In this document: positions 61,201-64,000 of the stretch, piece after piece | Layout: every line of letters begins with the position of its first letter | Numbering within the stretch: the stretch's first letter is position 1 | From: Acanthaster planci | Taxonomy: Eukaryota > Echinodermata > Asteroidea > Valvatida > Acanthasteridae | Assembly: GCF_001949145.1 (NCBI RefSeq) | Contig: NW_019091357.1 | Span: forward strand, 1,576,746-1,640,745 | Direction of reading: 5' to 3' | DNA length: 64,000 nt | Program-made: the position numbers and the translations under genes | The notes under the pieces: generated by a model | What the model saw: only the letters and a program-made list of their open reading frames with translations | Database searches by the model: none | Told to the model about the DNA's origin: nothing

Positions 61201-64000
61201 TCCTATTTTGGCTCTGGAAAACCCCTGTTTTTGTTTGATATTATTGCAGCTCTTGAATTATATTCAGTACTTTGGAGAATACTTCGCTAAGATTCCCTAA
61301 ATGTTTAGTATTGAGCGAATAGTGCCACACTGTCTTGAGCGGCGTACATTACATGAGCCTCTATCACTGCATTCCGGCTGCTGTCTTGTTTGCCCATAAT
61401 GTCGAGTGAATGTTGTGGACATTGCATGTACTCCTGTGCCATATGTTCCCGTTAAATTAGATACTGTGTATTTAACAAAGGTAAGTGTCTGGGGGAATCA
61501 TTTTGTACGTCCATACGTCTCGTGGAGTGCATCCGAACTTAATTGTTCAAATTGGAAAAACAGCATGATCCTCGGCGGTTAAAACGAACCAGTATAAAAA
61601 AAATAATAAACTGACATTGTGAGTGACTCGTTCGGTTATATACCGGCATATGTTTTTAGCTTCATCTCTGAGCAAATATGAAAAGATGACCACGGCGGTC
61701 TTGGTCGAGAGACCAAGCCGATCGCAACGCCAGCCGCCCGTGGTAAGATTTATATGACTAGTCAGTGCCCAAAATGACAGCTCGAGCTAACACAAACGGA
61801 GAATAATATCAACAAATCTCCATGTTCTTCCTCGAAATCTCCTGGAGCGAATCTGCACTGTCAATACATGCCATCCATTACCAGTTTAAAATTGTTACTG
61901 GTTTGGATTTGAAATTACGTGTTTTTTATTTTGAGAAGTTTGCTTTGTTTGTATGAAACTCTTGTCTGAATGTTTCATGGAGAGTCGAACAAGAGACAGT
62001 AATGTTAATTTTGGCTAAAGTATTTTTTTGTAAATTACCCTGACCTCAAACAAAACTCGTCTCCTTATTTTTTTACTAACAAGCCCGCATGCGTGTAAAG
62101 AACGTGTTTCAAACACTCTACAAAATGACACTACAGCCAAAACCGCGACAGTTTTTCGGTTACCGCCAAAAGTGAGAATCAGAAATCCAATTTTTAACTG
62201 CGCTTTACGAGATTAAGTGTGGATGAATGGAAACTGCAATAAAATATGTTAGGTGTAATCCTGGTAACCCATACACGGTATGGCTTGATAATCCGTTTAA
62301 ATGCACAATGCGGCCGTCTGGGAATTAACACACACAGACCAGAAGTTCGTGGTGAGGCCAGAAGTGGAAGTGGTATTTTCAAGGATTATGGGCTCTCTCT
62401 TGTCCTTTGTGAGCATGCCGGGCGGTGCGGAGGCAGCATTCGCACGGCTAATAAAGTTCAATGCTGGATAATCAATCAAAGTGAGGCGCATGAATATTCC
62501 CACAAATTCACTACAAACCATTTTGTATCAATCTGTGAGAACAAGATGTAAGATGTTCCCGATGTGTACGTGTGCGGACACCATCTTTATTGCATCTCTT
62601 CCACGAATGGGGCATTGATTTAAATTCGTTTGATTCATTTCTTGATCTATTATTGATCCATTTCTGTTGGAAATAAACCCCTGAAGTATGCATTTCTTAT
62701 TTATTATCACTGGCAGTGTCCAATTATGAAACAAATGCAATGAAGTAGGCCTAAAAAGAAATAAGCAGTGAAGGATTTACTCGCTACATAGTCTGTTCAT
62801 CATCGTCGTGACCATCGAAAAGTTTCTTTTTGGTTTAAGCTTCAGACATCAAACCTCTAATAAAAAAGCAGTGAGCTTCCATGTGTTAAACGATCAATCA
62901 TTACTTATGATGATACGGTGAGCAAACACGCGACCTCGATGACAGCGCTCTCCTCCGACCGTTGCAACGACTCAGGAGGGAAAAAAACTGCAGCCGGCCA
63001 CGCTCACAGAGACACTAGCAGGTATAGACGCACCCCCACCAGCAACACTTTTCAGACGTCTACCAAACCCTTGACTTAATGTTGATGTGAAAAGGCGACT
63101 CATTTTACACCACAAAAACAAAATGATGGTATAACCATGGAGCTATTAACTACCACCTGGGCAAAAGAATTCACGTGACAAAATATCCAGCTACTGAAGG
63201 TAAATATAATTATAATTTTTTCTAGTTCCACTAGTAAAAATTATCCGAGTCTATTCTGAAACATATGTACAATTGCTTTTATCCAAAGCCCTCAGTTATA
63301 ATGAAATGATAATTACTAATGGGTAGAGATATTTTTTCTTTTCTATGGGCAGACATATTTTATTGTCCCCCCCTCTCCAAAAAGTTTTCAAATCTTGTCC
63401 CAGATATTCATACTAACAGCGTAACACCCTACAAATTAGACCACGCCCCTACCTGAGTGAACATCGTATCACATTATCGCAGAGCGTCAAAGGAGGGCGC
63501 TCTCCACATGTCGATAAACAATACAATGTGGATGTGTTGATGGAGGCATGATCGAGGTAGGTTGGGAAACAAATTTTCAGGACAAAATGGCTTTGTTACG
63601 AATCTAATTCTAAATTCAGGTAAACTTTTGACCTGTACGGGGATAAGTGGCCCCGATCTTGTGCAGAGGGGCAAGTAAGCCGTTGTCTTCGTCCCCGTTC
63701 ACGCGTCACTCACTCACGCGTCTCGTCATGGTCATTACGGGACCGGTTCTGTCACGACGAATCGTGCGTGTATGACGGTAGGACTAGGTCTTACTTAGGC
63801 CTAGTGCTTTTTGGTTGCCGTACATGAATGCAATCGTGATTTAATGCAGTGCTTATGCATCACTATCACTGAATGTCATCGTTTATCAGAGGAACAAGAC
63901 GGATGATACAAGTTGGCCTTCTTTCTAGAGTAGACTCAAATGTCAGTGTCCAAAATATATATTTGTATGGATGCATTTATGATTGGCAAGAGGGGGCCAG
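58260..64000. other. upstream and intergenic stretch, no gene supported
   Basis: The part near 58210-58700 is probably the 5' flank of the Ig gene. Beyond it I see only short unsupported frames, the longest being a basic 126-codon frame at 59586-59966. A nested hairpin lies at 61690-61743. No SINE head with an intact B box was found here. Confidence 0.4.
61690..61743. other. nested hairpin, possible structured RNA
   Basis: CCACGGCGG pairs with CCGCCCGTGG (nine pairs with one bulge) and encloses CTTGGTC-GAGA-GACCAAG, a 7-bp stem with a GNRA-type tetraloop. The structure is GC-rich in AT-rich surroundings. It is not a tRNA and no known ncRNA family is recognised. Confidence 0.35.

Noticed and set aside
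1-64000. LINE, LTR or virus-like coding remnants
   Set aside because: I looked for reverse transcriptase, integrase, protease, capsid and envelope-like peptides on both strands and recognised none.

Overview
The window is eukaryotic nuclear DNA. It has spliced genes with GT-AG introns, long AT-rich non-coding stretches, tRNA-derived SINEs, MITEs and many copies of the palindrome TACATGTA. The best-recognised gene is an animal CYRI (FAM49) orthologue. Together with the repeat types this suggests a marine invertebrate, perhaps a non-vertebrate deuterostome such as a lancelet, but no sequence here fixes the species. I saw no reverse transcriptase, integrase, capsid or envelope coding sequence.

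Layout. Positions 1-19,500 look like a gene desert holding a head-to-head SINE pair, MITEs and a few GC-richer patches that could be enhancers. Positions 20,907-27,915 (minus strand) hold a complete ten-coding-exon CYRI gene, with SINE and minisatellite insertions in its introns. Positions 28,000-39,000 are probably its 5' intron and upstream DNA, and are packed with TACATGTA repeats. Positions 39,250-42,858 (plus strand) hold a gene of at least four exons. Its protein ends in a motif like the RAD51-binding motif of RAD51AP1 and RAD51AP2. Positions 43,922-45,309 (minus strand) hold exon-like pieces encoding membrane segments.

Three further intact intronless reading frames follow: an orphan basic protein (46,750-47,574, minus), an orphan Ser/Arg/Pro-rich protein (50,861-52,249, plus), and a five-Ig-domain type I membrane protein (55,926-58,208, minus). 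Positions 58,300-64,000 are again mostly non-coding.

The genes do not form an operon or an obvious pathway: one controls Rac1/WAVE actin signalling, one is probably in homologous recombination, one is a cell-surface receptor or adhesion protein, and two are orphans. The most promising items are the RAD51AP-like gene, the intronless Ig receptor, the two orphan genes, and two palindromic MITE families with TA target sites.
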